A stretch of 37,870 nucleotides of DNA from Burkholderiaceae bacterium (GTDB taxonomy: Bacteria; Pseudomonadota; Gammaproteobacteria; Burkholderiales; Burkholderiaceae_A). A program made the translations under genes and the position numbers. Under the pieces are notes generated by a model. That model ran no database searches, was not told where the DNA came from, and worked only from the letters and a program-made list of their open reading frames with translations. The stretch covers positions 1 to 37,870 of the forward strand of contig VERJ01000019.1 of the NCBI GenBank assembly GCA_018882795.1, written 5' to 3'. Shown here in pieces: positions 1-7,900 of the stretch. Positions within the stretch are counted from its first letter, which is position 1. Every line of letters begins with the position of its first letter.

Positions 1-1587
1 CTGCGCTACTGTGAATCAATCAGCGCGACGAATCCTTGCGGCGAACAGCCGCTGCCCTCTTATGGCTGCTGCGATCTCGGGCCCATCATTCTTCCTGGTT
101 TCGTGCGTCATGCCTTCGGCTTTCAGGGTGCGCCGGAGTTTGACTTTGATGCCTTTACTCGGGCCGTCAAGACCCAGGTCCGCATGCTCGATAACGTGCT
201 CGATGTCACTTGGTGGCCCCTGCCCCAGCAACGCGAAGAGGCTGTGGCCAAACGACGTATTGGTGTCGGGTTTACTGGGCTGGGCAATACGCTCACCATG
301 CTGGGACTGCGCTACGACCGCGAAGAGGGTCGCACCATGGCGGCGCAAATTGCGGAAAGCATGCGCAATGCCGCCTATGAGGCTTCGGTGGAATTGGCCC
401 AGGAAAAGGGCGCCTTCCCGCTCTTTAATGCCGAGGGTTATCTGGCCGAGGGAACATTCGCCAGCCGACTGCCCGAGTCGCTCAAATCATCCATCCGCAA
501 GCATGGCATTCGCAACAGCCACCTGCTCTCCATCGCACCCACTGGCACAGTGAGCCTGGCCTTTGCCGACAATGCCTCCAATGGCATCGAGCCGGCATTT
601 TCCTGGACCTATCGCCGAAAGAAGCGCGAGGCCGATGGCTCCACCCGCGAATACACGGTCGAGGACCATGCCTGGCGCATCTACCATCTGCTGGGCGGCC
701 ATGCGGATCAGCTGCCCGAGAGTTTTGTCTCAGCACTCGATATGAGCGCCGAGGATCACATTGCCATGATGCGCAGCGTGCAGCCTTATGTGGACACGGC
801 GATTTCCAAAACCGTCAATGTGCCTGCCGACTATCCCTATGAAGATTTCAAAAATCTTTATCTTCAGGCCTGGAAATACAGCCTGAAGGGCCTGGCCACC
901 TATCGGCCCAATAACATCCTGGGCGCGGTGTTGGAAACCACACCCAAGCCAGAAGAAAAATCGGGCGAGCTACAAGAAGAATTACCGGTTGATCCCATGC
1001 GCACCGTGATTGAGAAACGGCCCAAGGGGGCGCTCTCTGCAGTGGCAGAGAAAATTGAATACTGGACCCAGGAGGGTCACAAGACCCTGTATCTCATCGT
1101 GTCGTTTTTGCCTATTCCCAATCCGAATGGCGAAGGCACCATTGATCGTGCAATTGAATTCTTCATGCCAGTGGGCCAGAGCGGCGAATCACAGCAGTGG
1201 ACTACTTCCACCATGCGCATGCTCTCGCTTGCGGCACGCGGTGGATTTCTGGAGCGGGCCCTGCATGACATGCGCAAGGTCGCCTGGGATCGCGGTCCGG
1301 TGCGGCTAGGCACCCACAAGAAATCGGATGGCACGGCGGTGCCCATGTGGCACGACTCGGAAGTCGCAGCAATCGCCTACGCAATTCAAAACATCCTGGC
1401 GCAACGGGCACTACAGCGCAATCAACATGTAGTCCACCACCACACAGAACCGGTGCCTGCCGACAGCCCTGCGCCGATGGCGACTATGGCGGGTAAGAAG
1501 TGTCATGCCTGTGGTGCGCATGCAGTGATCCGCAAAGACGGCTGCGATTTCTGCAGCCAATGTGGGGAGCTGGGGGCCTGCGGCTAA
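1..1587 (+). CDS. nrdJ: Adenosylcobalamin-dependent (class II) ribonucleotide reductase, 3' part
   Basis: The reading frame is open from base 1, so the 5' end lies outside the window; 528 residues are visible. The enzyme reduces ribonucleotides to deoxyribonucleotides in the cytoplasm with coenzyme B12 as radical source, independent of oxygen. Visible signs: the active-site loop NPCGEQPLPSYG near the window start (residues 11-22 of the visible part), which carries the thiyl-radical Cys; the finger-loop motif PTGTVSLAF; and a C-terminal TSCPD-type region with the block SLAARGGFLERAL. The protein ends in a Cys-rich tail, CHACG and CSQCGELGACG, as in NrdJ proteins where it relays reductant from thioredoxin. 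It converges on queE with a 32-base gap and no clear terminator. Any B12 riboswitch would lie upstream of the window. Confidence 0.95.
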   Translation: MRYCESISATNPCGEQPLPSYGCCDLGPIILPGFVRHAFGFQGAPEFDFDAFTRAVKTQVRMLDNVLDVTWWPLPQQREEAVAKRRIGVGFTGLGNTLTMLGLRYDREEGRTMAAQIAESMRNAAYEASVELAQEKGAFPLFNAEGYLAEGTFASRLPESLKSSIRKHGIRNSHLLSIAPTGTVSLAFADNASNGIEPAFSWTYRRKKREADGSTREYTVEDHAWRIYHLLGGHADQLPESFVSALDMSAEDHIAMMRSVQPYVDTAISKTVNVPADYPYEDFKNLYLQAWKYSLKGLATYRPNNILGAVLETTPKPEEKSGELQEELPVDPMRTVIEKRPKGALSAVAEKIEYWTQEGHKTLYLIVSFLPIPNPNGEGTIDRAIEFFMPVGQSGESQQWTTSTMRMLSLAARGGFLERALHDMRKVAWDRGPVRLGTHKKSDGTAVPMWHDSEVAAIAYAIQNILAQRALQRNQHVVHHHTEPVPADSPAPMATMAGKKCHACGAHAVIRKDGCDFCSQCGELGACG

Positions 1588-1619
1588 AAGGAAAAAGCCA
1601 ACTACACCACGGGAATATC

Positions 1620-2255
1620 TCAGGGAATACCGAGTAATTTGTGGCTCTGAAGACTCAGCCGCCACCGCGGGTGGGCTTTGCAGTATGCGATTGCCAGTTC
1701 GGTATTTCGCACGCGATCAGGTCCATCCATAGGCTGAATCAGGAAATGCTGAAACGCGTAATCCACAAATTGCTCGGGCATGGCCCCTGGCTGCGGATAG
1801 ACCAACTTTAGTTCATGGCCTGATATAAGCACCAAGGGCGCCCCCGCTTTTGGGCTGACACAGATCCAATCAATGCCTGGAGGCGCAGACTGGGTGCCAT
1901 TGGTCTCCACTGCGATCTCAAACCCGCATGCATGCAGCGCATCAACCAGTGCTGCATCCACCTGAAGCAGCGGTTCCCCGCCCGTGAGTACGACAAATTT
2001 TCGCCCCGACTCATTCTGGGGCCAGTGGGCATTGATGGCTGCGGCCAGCGCCTGCGCATCAGAAAACTTTCCACCGCCAGATCCATCGGTGCCAACGAAA
2101 TCCGTATCGCAAAACCGACAGATCGCCTGCGCGCGATCACGCTCAAGTCCGCTCCAGAGGTTGCAGCCGGCAAAGCGGCAAAAGACCGCAGGCCTTCCGG
2201 CCTGAAGGCCCTCGCCCTGGAGGGTGTAGAACATTTCTTTGACGGAATAAGTCAT
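1620..2255 (-). CDS. queE: 7-carboxy-7-deazaguanine synthase QueE (radical SAM)
   Basis: This 211-residue radical-SAM enzyme converts 6-carboxytetrahydropterin to 7-carboxy-7-deazaguanine in the preQ0/queuosine pathway. The N-terminus SVKEMFYTLQGEG is the usual QueE substrate-binding start. The cluster-binding cysteines are C31, C46 and C49, spaced CX14CX2C rather than the canonical CX3CX2C; I recall this expanded spacing from the Burkholderia QueE subtype. The SAM-binding segment LTGGEPLLQ follows at about residues 90-98. It is the last gene of a minus-strand run, 18 bases after the queD-like gene, so co-transcription is likely. The start is the ATG at 2255. Confidence 0.93.
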   Translation of the reverse strand: MTYSVKEMFYTLQGEGLQAGRPAVFCRFAGCNLWSGLERDRAQAICRFCDTDFVGTDGSGGGKFSDAQALAAAINAHWPQNESGRKFVVLTGGEPLLQVDAALVDALHACGFEIAVETNGTQSAPPGIDWICVSPKAGAPLVLISGHELKLVYPQPGAMPEQFVDYAFQHFLIQPMDGPDRVRNTELAIAYCKAHPRWRLSLQSHKLLGIP

Positions 2256-2273
2256 TGAGAGACAGCTACCCGC

Positions 2274-3371
2274 TCAGATTGATAAGGCTGGTTCGTGATC
2301 ACCCCAGGCCAGAACCACGCCACAGCCCGGGGTTTCCTCCAGATCAATGCGGTCCAGCTGGGGCAGAAGCGGCTGGACCTGGCGACGAATCCAGCGTGCA
2401 AATGCTGCGGAATCCGCATGGGCGAGTCCCGGCAATTCATGAATCGGATGATGATCGATTTTGTTGAAGATCGGATCAAAGCAGGCTTTGACATCGCCGT
2501 AATCCACGGTCCAACCCATCACCTGATCAAGCGGCGCATGCAGATGCAGCCGCAGCGTATAGGTGTGGCCATGAACACGGCGGCGGAGATCAGCCCCAGG
2601 GGCGTGAACCAACTGCACGGCACTATCCAAAGTGAACGCTTTCCAAATACGATAATGGCTGCCGTCAAAATGCGCGCCACTGCTTGCAGTCTCAAAGACC
2701 GTCACCCAGCGTAATTGCGGCAGCATGGATTTGATCCGATGCCATATCCAACTGGCAATCAACTCACTGGTAGGGTTGTGCAGTCCATCGATCTCATTGA
2801 GGCAGGCAAGATGCAGCTGCTGATGAATCGGCAGCCAAACTGCATCAAGCGCATCTAATTCCGAAGTCAGCGCCTGCTCTCCAAATCCGAGATGGGCATG
2901 CAGAATCACTTCAAATCCATGGCCATGCATCCTGCCGCACTTATGTCCCATAGGCACATGGGGCAGCCGATGGGCAGCCTCGAATCGGTAACGACGCCAA
3001 ACAGTGGAATTGCCGTGATCATCAAGGTCCACACCACTATGGGCAGTGCTCTTCACACCGAGTTGCTGCAGACCCGCCAGAGCCAATCGTTGGTGCAGCC
3101 ATCGGGCAAGCCGATCATCAGTAGGTTGGCTCAGCACATCATTCAGATAGGCGTAATCTAGGGGTGCCACTGCGGCCTGAAGCGCATTTCTGAGCTGATC
3201 CACACCGGCGCCAGGAAATTGCTCCCATCCGGCAGGCGGAGCGATTCGGGCGCGAAGCTGATAGCTGTGGCCATGCAGCTGATGCGCCCTGTAGCCCTCG
3301 GGCAGATGATCCAGTCGAACCGCAGACTCGAACCCCGCAACTGCGGACAACAAGAGATGTTCGTTCATCAC
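2274..3371 (-). CDS. queD: Three-module QueD-like protein (6-carboxytetrahydropterin synthase)
   Basis: QueD makes 6-carboxytetrahydropterin from dihydroneopterin triphosphate and is normally about 120 residues. This protein has 365 residues and three tandem PTPS/QueD modules, at about 8-118, 126-240 and 244-357. Module 2 matches E. coli QueD closely: FEAAHRLPHVP, GHKCGRMHGH, NPTSELIASWIW, FET. It keeps zinc ligands H134, H149 and H151, catalytic C145 and E227, but the Asp-His dyad is replaced (LHLACLN, 186-192). Module 3 keeps the dyad (IDHHPIHELPGL; D306, H307) and E346, but has V252 for the first zinc His and R263 for the Cys. Module 1 has lost nearly all catalytic residues (V18, A29, LDYAYLN) though HGH remains. 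It sits between queC and queE with short gaps. Function is confident from context and module 2; the split active site is my inference. Confidence 0.88.
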   Translation of the reverse strand: MMNEHLLLSAVAGFESAVRLDHLPEGYRAHQLHGHSYQLRARIAPPAGWEQFPGAGVDQLRNALQAAVAPLDYAYLNDVLSQPTDDRLARWLHQRLALAGLQQLGVKSTAHSGVDLDDHGNSTVWRRYRFEAAHRLPHVPMGHKCGRMHGHGFEVILHAHLGFGEQALTSELDALDAVWLPIHQQLHLACLNEIDGLHNPTSELIASWIWHRIKSMLPQLRWVTVFETASSGAHFDGSHYRIWKAFTLDSAVQLVHAPGADLRRRVHGHTYTLRLHLHAPLDQVMGWTVDYGDVKACFDPIFNKIDHHPIHELPGLAHADSAAFARWIRRQVQPLLPQLDRIDLEETPGCGVVLAWGDHEPALSI

Positions 3372-3383
3372 ACGAGGCGCACA

Positions 3384-4085
3384 CTAAGTGCCCAGGAATT
3401 TCTGCACCAGCGGATCAACCACACCAGCTTCTTCGAATCCCTTGGCACGAAGCAGACAGGCATCACAGTGGCCGCAGGGCGCACCCGAGGGCAGCGGGTC
3501 ATAGCAGCTGCTGGTCCCGGCGTAGTCCACGCCAAGCGATAGGCCCAGAGCAATGATCTGGGCCTTGGAAAGTGTCATGAGTGGTGCGTGAATCTGAAAG
3601 CCATCGCTGCCTTCGATGCCTGCCTTGGTGGCCACATTGGCAAGATGTACAAATGCCGAGATAAATTCAGGGCGGCAATCAGGATAGCCTGAGTAATCCA
3701 TTGCGTTTACGCCAATAAAAATATCCCGGGCACCTAGGGTCTCGGCCCAGGCCAGTGCAAAGCTGAGAAAAATCGTGTTTCGCGCAGGCACATAAGTCAC
3801 TGGAATGCCCGCTGGCATCTCCGCCACAGAGGCGGACTTGGGCACATCGATGTTATCCGTGAGCGCCGAGCCACCAAATTGGCGCAGATCGAAATCAATG
3901 GTCACATGCCGGGCGACCCCCATGCGCGATGCGATTGTCTTGGCACAGGCCAGCTCAGTCTCGTGCCGCTGCCCATATCTGAAACTCAGGGCATGACAGC
4001 GATAGCCCTGCCGCTGGGCATGGGCTAATACGGTGGTGGAGTCTAATCCACCACTAAAGAGCACGACTGCTGGTTTATCCGCCAT
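3384..4085 (-). CDS. queC: 7-cyano-7-deazaguanine synthase QueC
   Basis: This 233-residue ATP-dependent enzyme converts 7-carboxy-7-deazaguanine and ammonia to preQ0. The N-terminal PP-loop [11 protein letters not shown] (residues 10-20) binds ATP. The C-terminal zinc site SSCYDP with CGHCDAC gives C194, C204, C207 and C210. Length is typical. The gene starts 11 bases after the DUF934 stop codon and ends 12 bases before the queD-like start, so it is probably read from the cysI promoter, with no room for an independent one. With queD and queE it gives three of the four preQ0 steps; the GTP cyclohydrolase that feeds QueD is not in the window. Confidence 0.95.
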   Translation of the reverse strand: MADKPAVVLFSGGLDSTTVLAHAQRQGYRCHALSFRYGQRHETELACAKTIASRMGVARHVTIDFDLRQFGGSALTDNIDVPKSASVAEMPAGIPVTYVPARNTIFLSFALAWAETLGARDIFIGVNAMDYSGYPDCRPEFISAFVHLANVATKAGIEGSDGFQIHAPLMTLSKAQIIALGLSLGVDYAGTSSCYDPLPSGAPCGHCDACLLRAKGFEEAGVVDPLVQKFLGT

Positions 4086-4096
4086 GAGGCGGGAGT

Positions 4097-4537
4097 TTAC
4101 TCAATCGCAGTGCGTTGGTAGTGGGCTCGGAAAGGCTGCAGGACCGCGGGGTCGATCGCGGAGGGGCTTGTGGGGGGCAGATGGAAATGACTGAACCCAA
4201 GCCTGAGCATGTGGTGCAGGAGCTCCTGGTTGATATCTCCAAGCGCGTGTAACTGTCCCGCATAGCCCAATTCCCGCAGGCGAATCGCCAGGGAATAAGC
4301 ACGACCATCTGTGAATTTCCCAAATCGGATCCCCAGAGACCGCCTGTTGAGCGTTGCCTGGAGCTTCTCGTTCAGGTTCCCCGTCAGGCCGGAGGTAAGT
4401 TCGCCGAAAAATTCCGCGGGATCAAGAATCTCTTCTGGAAACAAGGCGTCCGACACGATTTTCCCTGTCACGTCATAAATGACCGGCGACAAAGCAAGTG
4501 CTTGGTCCAAGACCTCAAGTCCGGGCACTGCATTCAT
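4097..4537 (-). CDS. DUF934 family protein, sulfite reductase-associated
   Basis: This 146-residue soluble protein has no signal peptide or membrane segment. The C-terminal half contains the DUF934 signature: a [18 protein letters not shown] block at about 98-115, followed by [20 protein letters not shown]. Members of this family sit beside ferredoxin-type sulfite or nitrite reductase genes in proteobacteria. Their biochemical role is not settled; an accessory role for the haemoprotein is only inferred from context. The start overlaps the stop of the preceding TIGR01244 gene by four bases, which points to translational coupling. I see no catalytic motif that would name a reaction. Confidence 0.8.
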   Translation of the reverse strand: MNAVPGLEVLDQALALSPVIYDVTGKIVSDALFPEEILDPAEFFGELTSGLTGNLNEKLQATLNRRSLGIRFGKFTDGRAYSLAIRLRELGYAGQLHALGDINQELLHHMLRLGFSHFHLPPTSPSAIDPAVLQPFRAHYQRTAIE

Positions 4538-4911
4538 GCCGCATCCTTGATCTGACTCGAGACCGATAAGTGTTCACCCAGGGCAATCAATTTTCTCGTG
4601 CGCGCACCACTTCGGCAATAGGCAAGAATGGGCCTGGGGCTGCTGGTCAGCAGTGCCACCATCTGCAGGGCCTGCTGGTCAGTGTGGCCCGCGGGGGGCA
4701 CTGGCAGATAGAACGCTTCAATGCCCTCCGCCCGACAGGCACGGGCAATATCGGCAAAAGAAGCCTGATCAGCATCAGCCTCTTCATCAGGCCGATTGCA
4801 GATGACAGACGCGAAGCCCAAGCGTTTTGCTTGAGCAATATGCGCAACCGAAAGATGACCCGCAACAGCCAGATCAGATTCAATCCACTCAAATCCAGAA
4901 ATCAATGTCAT
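4534..4911 (-). CDS. TIGR01244/DUF442 family phosphatase-like or sulfurtransferase-like protein
   Basis: This 125-residue cytoplasmic protein matches the TIGR01244 (DUF442) pattern: an HLSVAHIAQAKRLGFASVICNRPDEE block at about 19-44, a YLPVPPAG segment, and the Cys loop AYCRSGARTRKLIAL near residue 100. The loop resembles the anion-binding Cys loop of dual-specificity phosphatases and rhodaneses (C-R-S-G-A-R). In other bacteria this domain is fused to, or encoded beside, the persulfide dioxygenase-like protein Blh. Here it is a stand-alone gene inserted between cysI and the DUF934 gene, overlapping both by four bases. A role in handling persulfide or sulfide from sulfite reduction fits the context but is not shown by the sequence. 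Confidence 0.75.
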   Translation of the reverse strand: MTLISGFEWIESDLAVAGHLSVAHIAQAKRLGFASVICNRPDEEADADQASFADIARACRAEGIEAFYLPVPPAGHTDQQALQMVALLTSSPRPILAYCRSGARTRKLIALGEHLSVSSQIKDAA

Positions 4912-6644
4912 GTGTCGGCCTGTGTCTTGAGCAATGCCTGATCAAACACGGTGGATGATCCAGGCGCATGACCATCCGCAGGCCGACGGACCCGATCTGC
5001 CGCCTGCGCGAAAACCTCTTTGCCGAGCCGCTCTACCGTCCTGCGAAATGGTTCTCCGGGAAGACGCAATTCAAGATAAAGGTCCAGAACTTCCTCTACA
5101 GCATCAGCAATCTCATCTTCCGCAAAGGCCTTGCCAATCACGGACCCCAGGGCGGCCGGCGCACCATGCCCCGAATGCCCGCCCAAAAGTAACTGGTAAT
5201 ACGCCGCGCCATCCTTATCAACACCCAGGATGCCGATGTGGCCAATATGATGATGACCACAGCTGTTCATGCAGCCGGAGATTCTTAAATCTAGGGGCCC
5301 AATGGATTCCTGGCGGTCCAGGCTCTCATAACGGGCGGCAATCTCCTGCGCAATTGGAATGGATCGGGCATTGGCCAAGGAGCAGTAATCACCACCTGGA
5401 CAGGCGACCATATCCCCGATTAGCCCACCAACACTGCGATGCAGGCCGAGCGCGCGCAAGGCGAGAAAAAGCGCGGGCAGGTCCCGCTCCACCACCGCGG
5501 GCAGCACCAGGTCCTGGGCATGAGATACCCGCACGAAGCCCTGGCTGAACTGATCCGCAAGATCCGCAATCCGCTCCATTTCATCACTGGAAGCATCACC
5601 GGGCGCCCGCTGCCCCCCCTTGAGCGGAATCAGCACTGCCGCATAGCCTTTGTGTCGAATGGAGTGCCGATTGCGTTGCAGCCAACGACTCCACTCAGCG
5701 TGCAGGGCTACATCATCGCCAAACGGTTCAGAGGTCAGCGCTGCACCATGCAGCCAATCAGGCTCTTGAAACTGTGCACAGACGCGCTGCAGATCCTGTG
5801 AGGCGAGTTTGGCTGCGCCATCGCGCAGCGAAAGCCAAGCCTCTTCAACTAAATCACGGAAGGCATCGATGCCCAAAGTCTTCACCAGAATCTTGATTCG
5901 TGCCTTGGTGAGATTGTCACGACGACCCACCTCGTTATAGACCCGCATCACCGCGTGGGTGTAGCTAAGCAGATCGGACCAATGCAATTCCTCTTTCAAT
6001 ATCGGGCCCAGAATCGGTGTACGGCCGAGTCCACCACCCACCCGCACACGAAACACGGCCTCGGGATCAGCACGAACCACTTCAAAAGCAAGGTCATGGA
6101 CCTGGGCCAGGGCCCGGTCCTCCGGCGTGCCGGTCAGGGCCACCTTGAATTTACGCGGCAGGAAAGAGAGCTCCGGATGAAAGGTGCTCCATTGACGCAA
6201 GAGCTCCGCATAAGGCCGGGGATCCAGTATTTCATCTTGCGCAATTCCGGCAAGCACATCACTGGTGATATTGCGCAGACAGTTGCCGCTTGACTGAATG
6301 CCATGCAGGCCAACCTCCGCCAAGTCGGCAAGTGCCCGTGGCGTATCGTCGACCGAGATCCAATTGAGCTGAAGGTTCTGCCGCGTAGTGAAGTGGCCAT
6401 AGGCCCGGTCATACCGACGTGCAACAGCCGCCAGACCGCGGAGCTGATCGCTTCTTAACATGCCATAAGCAATTGCGATACGCAGCATCGGCGCGTGCCG
6501 CTGCAGATACAGGCCGTTCTGCAGCCGTAGGGGCCGCAAATGATCGTCGCTGAGCTGGCCTGAGCGATTGCGCTCGATCTGGCCTGCGAGCTGGGCAGCG
6601 CGGTCACGCAGCAACTGTGTATCAAGTGGGGTCGGTATATACAT
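4908..6644 (-). CDS. cysI: Assimilatory sulfite reductase haemoprotein (ferredoxin-type CysI)
   Basis: This 578-residue cytoplasmic enzyme carries out the six-electron reduction of sulfite to sulfide with sirohaem coupled to a 4Fe-4S cluster. Two ferredoxin-like half-domains precede sirohaem-binding repeats. The cluster and haem cysteines are C415 and C421 (ACPGGDYCSLA) and C458 and C462 (SGCMNSCGHHHIGHIG). The HFTTRQNLQLNWI block at 84-96 is the usual substrate and haem-contact segment. No CysJ-like flavoprotein gene is seen, so the electron donor is probably ferredoxin. A NirA-type nitrite reductase is the alternative; the cys neighbourhood favours sulfite. It is the first gene of the minus-strand run ending with queE and is divergent from sbp. 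Confidence 0.93.
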   Translation of the reverse strand: MYIPTPLDTQLLRDRAAQLAGQIERNRSGQLSDDHLRPLRLQNGLYLQRHAPMLRIAIAYGMLRSDQLRGLAAVARRYDRAYGHFTTRQNLQLNWISVDDTPRALADLAEVGLHGIQSSGNCLRNITSDVLAGIAQDEILDPRPYAELLRQWSTFHPELSFLPRKFKVALTGTPEDRALAQVHDLAFEVVRADPEAVFRVRVGGGLGRTPILGPILKEELHWSDLLSYTHAVMRVYNEVGRRDNLTKARIKILVKTLGIDAFRDLVEEAWLSLRDGAAKLASQDLQRVCAQFQEPDWLHGAALTSEPFGDDVALHAEWSRWLQRNRHSIRHKGYAAVLIPLKGGQRAPGDASSDEMERIADLADQFSQGFVRVSHAQDLVLPAVVERDLPALFLALRALGLHRSVGGLIGDMVACPGGDYCSLANARSIPIAQEIAARYESLDRQESIGPLDLRISGCMNSCGHHHIGHIGILGVDKDGAAYYQLLLGGHSGHGAPAALGSVIGKAFAEDEIADAVEEVLDLYLELRLPGEPFRRTVERLGKEVFAQAADRVRRPADGHAPGSSTVFDQALLKTQADT

Positions 6645-6669
6645 CGGTCAGGCAGATTGAAAGCCCCCC

Positions 6670-6697
6670 ACGATAGCGATGCCCAGACCAATTCCAA
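6670..6697 (-). promoter_or_regulatory. Candidate cysI promoter
   Basis: On the minus strand TTGGAA (6697-6692) is followed after 16 bases by TATCGT (6675-6670). This would start a transcript near 6662 and leave a leader of about 18 bases before cysI. The -35 and -10 matches are moderate, as expected for an activator-dependent (CysB) promoter. No strong Shine-Dalgarno sequence is visible before the cysI ATG. Confidence 0.3.
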
Positions 6698-6784
6698 AGC
6701 AAGAAAAACAGCATTGCTTTGCACGGAGATGAAAAAGCCCAGCAATCCCGGCACAACACTGATTTATTAAGCATTTTTTCTTTC

Positions 6785-6812
6785 TTGTGTTTGCGGCCGG
6801 CGCTGCTAACTT
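6785..6812 (+). promoter_or_regulatory. Candidate promoter of the first sbp gene
   Basis: TTGTGT (6785-6790) and TAACTT (6807-6812) are separated by 16 bases, upstream of the AAGAAAGG ribosome-binding stretch at 6823-6830. The A/T-rich region 6755-6785 just upstream, shared with the divergent cysI gene, is a natural place for CysB to bind, but CysB sites are too degenerate for me to fix one. Confidence 0.28.
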
Positions 6813-6830
6813 GACTGGTTTCAAGAAAGG

Positions 6831-6854
6831 ATGCACTCAAGATGCAACGCTTAA
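6831..6854 (+). other. Short out-of-frame upstream ORF overlapping the sbp start
   Basis: An ATG directly after the purine stretch AAGAAAGG opens a seven-codon frame (Met-His-Ser-Arg-Cys-Asn-Ala, then TAA). It overlaps the sbp start codon at 6842 in another frame and holds a Cys codon. The Shine-Dalgarno stretch is too close to this ATG for good initiation and rather far (11 bases) from the sbp ATG. It may be chance. Confidence 0.2.
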
Positions 6855-7867
6855 CGCTCAAACCATTTCTTTTTACCCTCGCCGCACTCCTTCTGATTGG
6901 CCAGAGCCTTGCTCCTTCCCAGGCCGGCGCACAGTCGGTCAACCTGCTCAATGTCTCCTATGACCCCACCCGGGAGCTCTATGTCGACTTCAATAAAGCC
7001 TTTGCCGAGCATTGGAAAAAGAAAACGGGCGAGTCTATCGCCATCCGGCAATCTCACGGAGGATCCGGCAAGCAGGCCCGCTCAGTCATTGATGGTCTGG
7101 AGGCGGATGTGGTCACACTTGCCCTGGCCTACGACGTCAACGAGCTGCACAGCACGGGCAAACTGATTCCTGCCGATTGGCAGAAACGCCTGCCGCACAA
7201 CTCGGCACCCTACACTTCCACCATTGTGTTTCTGGTGCGTAAAGGCAACCCTAAATCCATTAAAGATTGGGGTGATCTTGCAAGACCAGGCGTGGAGGTG
7301 ATCACGCCCAATCCAAAAACCTCCGGCGGCGCCCGATGGAACTATCTCGCAGCATGGGGATGGGCCCTGCGACAGCCAGGGGGTAACAATAGCTCAGCAC
7401 AGGAATTTGTGAAGCGCCTGTATGCAAATGTGAAGGTGCTGGATTCTGGCGCCCGGGGTTCAACCACAACCTTCACGCAGCGGGGCGTTGGCGATGTCTT
7501 TATCTCCTGGGAAAACGAGGCCTTTCTGGCACGGAAGGAATTCGGCAGCGATAAATTCGAAATCGTCACCCCATCTCTCTCTATTCTGGCTGAACCCCCT
7601 GTCACGGTCGTGGACAAAGTGGCCGACAAACGTGGCACGCGCGCACTGGCCAATGCCTACCTGGAATATTTGTACACCCCTGAGGGTCAGCAGATCGCCG
7701 CCAAGCATTTCTACAGGCCGCGGGATGCCAAGGTTGCGGCTCAACACGCCAAGCAATTCGTATCGATTAAACTTTTCACCATTGATGAAGTCTTCGGCGG
7801 CTGGCAGAACGCCCAAAAGACCCATTTCGCCGATGGTGGCATCTTTGATCAAATCACGGTGAAGTAA
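6842..7867 (+). CDS. sbp: Periplasmic sulfate-binding protein (first copy)
   Basis: This 341-residue receptor captures sulfate or thiosulfate in the periplasm for the CysTWA ABC transporter. An N-terminal signal peptide (hydrophobic stretch about 7-24, probable cleavage after SQAGA or AQS) precedes the mature start [14 protein letters not shown], the usual Sbp/CysP beginning. Further family blocks are [27 protein letters not shown] and [21 protein letters not shown]. It stands apart from the permease genes, divergent from cysI and followed by cysB after 33 bases. A second, clearly related copy lies at 11965. The ATG at 6842 is preceded by AAAGG at 11-base spacing. Confidence 0.93.
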   Translation: MQRLTLKPFLFTLAALLLIGQSLAPSQAGAQSVNLLNVSYDPTRELYVDFNKAFAEHWKKKTGESIAIRQSHGGSGKQARSVIDGLEADVVTLALAYDVNELHSTGKLIPADWQKRLPHNSAPYTSTIVFLVRKGNPKSIKDWGDLARPGVEVITPNPKTSGGARWNYLAAWGWALRQPGGNNSSAQEFVKRLYANVKVLDSGARGSTTTFTQRGVGDVFISWENEAFLARKEFGSDKFEIVTPSLSILAEPPVTVVDKVADKRGTRALANAYLEYLYTPEGQQIAAKHFYRPRDAKVAAQHAKQFVSIKLFTIDEVFGGWQNAQKTHFADGGIFDQITVK

Positions 7868-7900
7868 TTTTCATGACACCGACGCGATAAGGATAAGCAC

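Noticed and set aside
1932-2258. Open frames on the plus strand opposite queE, queD and other genes (for example 2295-2714, 3219-3542, 19014-20048)
   Set aside because: They lie antisense to well-supported genes, show no family motif and have no ribosome binding site; the long one opposite the octahaem cytochrome only mirrors its coding bias.
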